Positions 61,860 through 64,000 of a DNA stretch of 64,000 bases are shown in pieces. The position numbers and the translations under genes are program-made. Under the pieces are notes generated by a model. It searched no databases, was not told where the DNA came from, and saw only the letters and a program-made list of their open reading frames with translations. Positions within the stretch are counted from its first letter, which is position 1; each line of letters opens with the position of its first letter. Origin of the DNA: Xanthomonas arboricola (lineage in GTDB: Bacteria; Pseudomonadota; Gammaproteobacteria; Xanthomonadales; Xanthomonadaceae); the NCBI RefSeq assembly GCF_003353015.1, contig NZ_QREM01000007.1, positions 806,044-870,043 on the forward strand, given 5' to 3'.

Positions 61860-63881
61860 CTACGCCAGGCTGGCAGCTTTCAGTTTCTGGATCTGGTCGC
61901 GAATCTGCGCGGCCGCCTCGAACTCCAGGTCCTTGGCGTGCTGGTACATCTGCTGCTCCAGGCTCTTGAGCTTGCCGGCAATCTGGGCGGGCCCCATCGC
62001 ACGGTAATCGGGCATCTCCTCTGCCACCTGGCGCGACTTCGCGCGTCCCTTGCCGGCCTTCTTTTCTGCGGCGTCCTCGCGCGCACCTTCCATGATGTCG
62101 GAGATCGGACGCGCCACCGACTTGGGCGTGATGCCATGTTCCAGGTTGTACTCGACCTGCTTCTCGCGGCGGCGGTCGGTTTCGTCGATCGCGGCCTGCA
62201 TCGAGCGCGTCATCTTGTCGGCATACAGAATGGCCTTGCCGCGCAGGTTGCGCGCGGCGCGACCGATGGTCTGGATCAGCGAGCCGGTCGAACGCAGGAA
62301 GCCTTCCTTGTCCGCATCCAGGATCGCCACCAGCGACACCTCCGGCATATCCAGGCCTTCGCGCAACAGATTGATGCCGACCAGAACGTCGAACTTGCCA
62401 AGGCGCAGGTCGCGGATGATTTCCACGCGCTCCACGGTGTCGATATCCGAGTGCAGGTAGCGCACGCGAATGCCATGCTCGCCCAGGTATTCGGTGAGAT
62501 TTTCGGCCATGCGCTTGGTCAGCGTGGTGACCAGCACGCGGTCGCCAAGCTTGATGCGCTCGTGCACCTCGGACATCAGGTCGTCGACCTGCGTCCCCAC
62601 CGGGCGGATCTCGACCACCGGATCGATCAGGCCGGTCGGGCGCACCACCAGTTCAGTGATCTCGCCCGCGGACTCGCGCAGCTCGTAGGGGCCTGGCGTG
62701 GCCGAGACATAGATGCTGCGTGGCGAACGCGCCTCCCATTCCTCGAAACGCAGCGGACGGTTGTCCAGCGCCGACGGCAGCCGGAACCCGAACTCCACCA
62801 GTGTCTCCTTGCGCGAGCGGTCACCCTTGTACATCGCGCCGATCTGCGGAATGGTCACATGCGACTCGTCGATGACCAGTAGCGCGTCCGGCGGCAGGTA
62901 GTCGAACAAGGTCGGCGGCGGCTCGCCGGGCGCCTTGCCGGTGAGATGCCGCGAATAGTTCTCGATGCCGTTGCAGAAGCCGACTTCGGCCATCATCTCC
63001 AGATCGAACTGGGTGCGCTGCGCCAGGCGCTGCGCTTCAACCAACTTGTTCTGCGAGTACAGCTGCTCCAGGCGCTCCTTCAATTCCTCCTTGATCGTAT
63101 CCACCGCACTCAGCGTGCGCTCGCGCGTGGTCGCGTAGTGCGTCTTGGGGTACACGGTGTAGCGCTGCAGCTTGCGCAGCGTTTCGCCGGTCAGCGGATC
63201 GAACAGGGTCAGCCGCTCGATGTCGCCATCGAACAACTCGATCCGCAACGCTTCGGTGTCGGATTCGGCCGGGAACACGTCCAGCACCTCGCCACGCACG
63301 CGGAACGCGCCGCGGGTCAGCTCGAATTCATTGCGGGTGTACTGCAGGTCGGTGAGATGGCGGATCAACTGGCGTTGGTCGATGTGCTCGCCCACCGACA
63401 GGATCAGGCGCAGCGACAGATAGTCTTCCGGCGCGCCCAGGCCATAGATCGCCGACACCGTGGCCACCACCAGCGAATCGCGACGCGACAGCAGGGTCTT
63501 GGTCGCCGACAGACGCATCTGCTCGATGTGCTCGTTGATCGAACTGTCCTTCTCGATGAAGGTGTCCGACGACGGCACATAGGCCTCGGGCTGGTAGTAG
63601 TCGTAGTAGCTGACGAAGTACTCCACCGCGTTGTGCGGAAAGAACGACTTGAACTCGCCGTACAACTGCGCCGCCAGCGTCTTGTTGGGCGCCATCACCA
63701 GGGTCGGCTTCTGCACCTGCTGGATCACGTTGGCAATGGTGTAGGTCTTGCCGGAGCCGGTCACGCCCAACAGGGTCTGCTTGGCCAAGCCGGCCTCGAA
63801 GCTGGCGACCAGCTTGTCGATGGCGGCAGGCTGATCGCCGGCTGGGGAGTACGGGGATACGAGCTGAAAACGGTCGGTCAT
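61860..63881 (-). CDS. uvrB: Excinuclease ABC subunit B
   Basis: 673 aa, full length. Walker [15 protein letters not shown] near residue 40, beta-hairpin region [29 protein letters not shown], helicase motif [11 protein letters not shown], and the C-terminal UVR domain ([20 protein letters not shown]) that binds UvrC. It acts in nucleotide-excision repair. Start at [13 protein letters not shown] is the standard one; longer upstream frames were rejected. Minus strand, converging toward the tRNA-Val end of the element. Confidence 0.98.
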   Translation of the reverse strand: MTDRFQLVSPYSPAGDQPAAIDKLVASFEAGLAKQTLLGVTGSGKTYTIANVIQQVQKPTLVMAPNKTLAAQLYGEFKSFFPHNAVEYFVSYYDYYQPEAYVPSSDTFIEKDSSINEHIEQMRLSATKTLLSRRDSLVVATVSAIYGLGAPEDYLSLRLILSVGEHIDQRQLIRHLTDLQYTRNEFELTRGAFRVRGEVLDVFPAESDTEALRIELFDGDIERLTLFDPLTGETLRKLQRYTVYPKTHYATTRERTLSAVDTIKEELKERLEQLYSQNKLVEAQRLAQRTQFDLEMMAEVGFCNGIENYSRHLTGKAPGEPPPTLFDYLPPDALLVIDESHVTIPQIGAMYKGDRSRKETLVEFGFRLPSALDNRPLRFEEWEARSPRSIYVSATPGPYELRESAGEITELVVRPTGLIDPVVEIRPVGTQVDDLMSEVHERIKLGDRVLVTTLTKRMAENLTEYLGEHGIRVRYLHSDIDTVERVEIIRDLRLGKFDVLVGINLLREGLDMPEVSLVAILDADKEGFLRSTGSLIQTIGRAARNLRGKAILYADKMTRSMQAAIDETDRRREKQVEYNLEHGITPKSVARPISDIMEGAREDAAEKKAGKGRAKSRQVAEEMPDYRAMGPAQIAGKLKSLEQQMYQHAKDLEFEAAAQIRDQIQKLKAASLA

Positions 63882-64000
63882 GGAGCGGGTCTCGGGGAAG
63901 GACTGCACGAACGGCGGATGCCACTTTCGGTAAAAGTCCGACACCCCATCACTGAGAGCCGGCCTTACCTGGGCCATAGACGCCGTAGAGACTGCTTGCT

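Overview
The window is chromosomal DNA of a Xanthomonas, most likely of the citri/axonopodis/euvesicatoria side of the genus (inference). The evidence is a complete xanthan gum cluster next to pheST-infC-thrS, a maltodextrin uptake and hydrolysis locus with a large TonB-dependent receptor, a chromosomal VirB/VirD4 secretion cluster of the Xanthomonadales type, and high-GC DNA with Xanthomonas-type REP elements. The first 18 bases are a Nextera transposon-end adapter, so base 1 is the edge of a draft contig.

Layout. (1) 83-15717, all minus strand: gumB-gumN in the usual order, with a small cupin gene between gumM and gumN. Together they assemble the pentasaccharide on undecaprenyl phosphate (GumD, M, H, K, I), decorate it (GumF, G, L), flip it (GumJ), polymerise it (GumE) and export it (GumB, C). 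(2) 16190-24040, minus strand: tRNA-Pro, a MerR regulator, ihfA, pheT, pheS, rplT, rpmI, infC (read from an AUC start) and thrS. (3) 24366-39099: a carbohydrate-utilisation locus with a LacI-type regulator, a GH13 enzyme, an MFS transporter and a six-hairpin glycosidase in one overlapping operon, then a divergent GH97 enzyme, a TonB-dependent receptor and a GH13 alpha-glucosidase. A palindrome of the form TGMATACGTATKCA lies before three of these transcription units and is the likely LacI-family operator. An 18-bp minisatellite, a REP element and an orphan terminator separate the receptor from the last gene. (4) 39472-50271, minus strand: VirB4, B3, B2, B1, B11, B10, B9, B8, B7 and VirD4. The segment that normally follows virB4 (virB5, virB6 and effector/immunity genes) is absent; the sugar locus begins there instead. 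(5) 51085-61725: a 10.6-kb element bounded by 48-bp direct repeats of the 3' end of tRNA-Val(GAC). (6) 61681-63881: the intact tRNA-Val and uvrB.

The mobile element is the least ordinary part. It has a tyrosine integrase with paired 11-bp-spaced TTGCAGGA motifs near both ends, a divergent regulator pair with an inverted repeat between them, a probable replication protein followed by iterons and a DnaA box, and a small morphogenesis set: Nu1-like protein, HK97-type capsid, portal, TapI-like protein and tape measure. It has no recognisable large terminase, protease, tail tube or lysis gene, and capsid precedes portal. It is either a satellite that depends on a helper phage or a strongly reduced prophage; sequence alone does not decide which.
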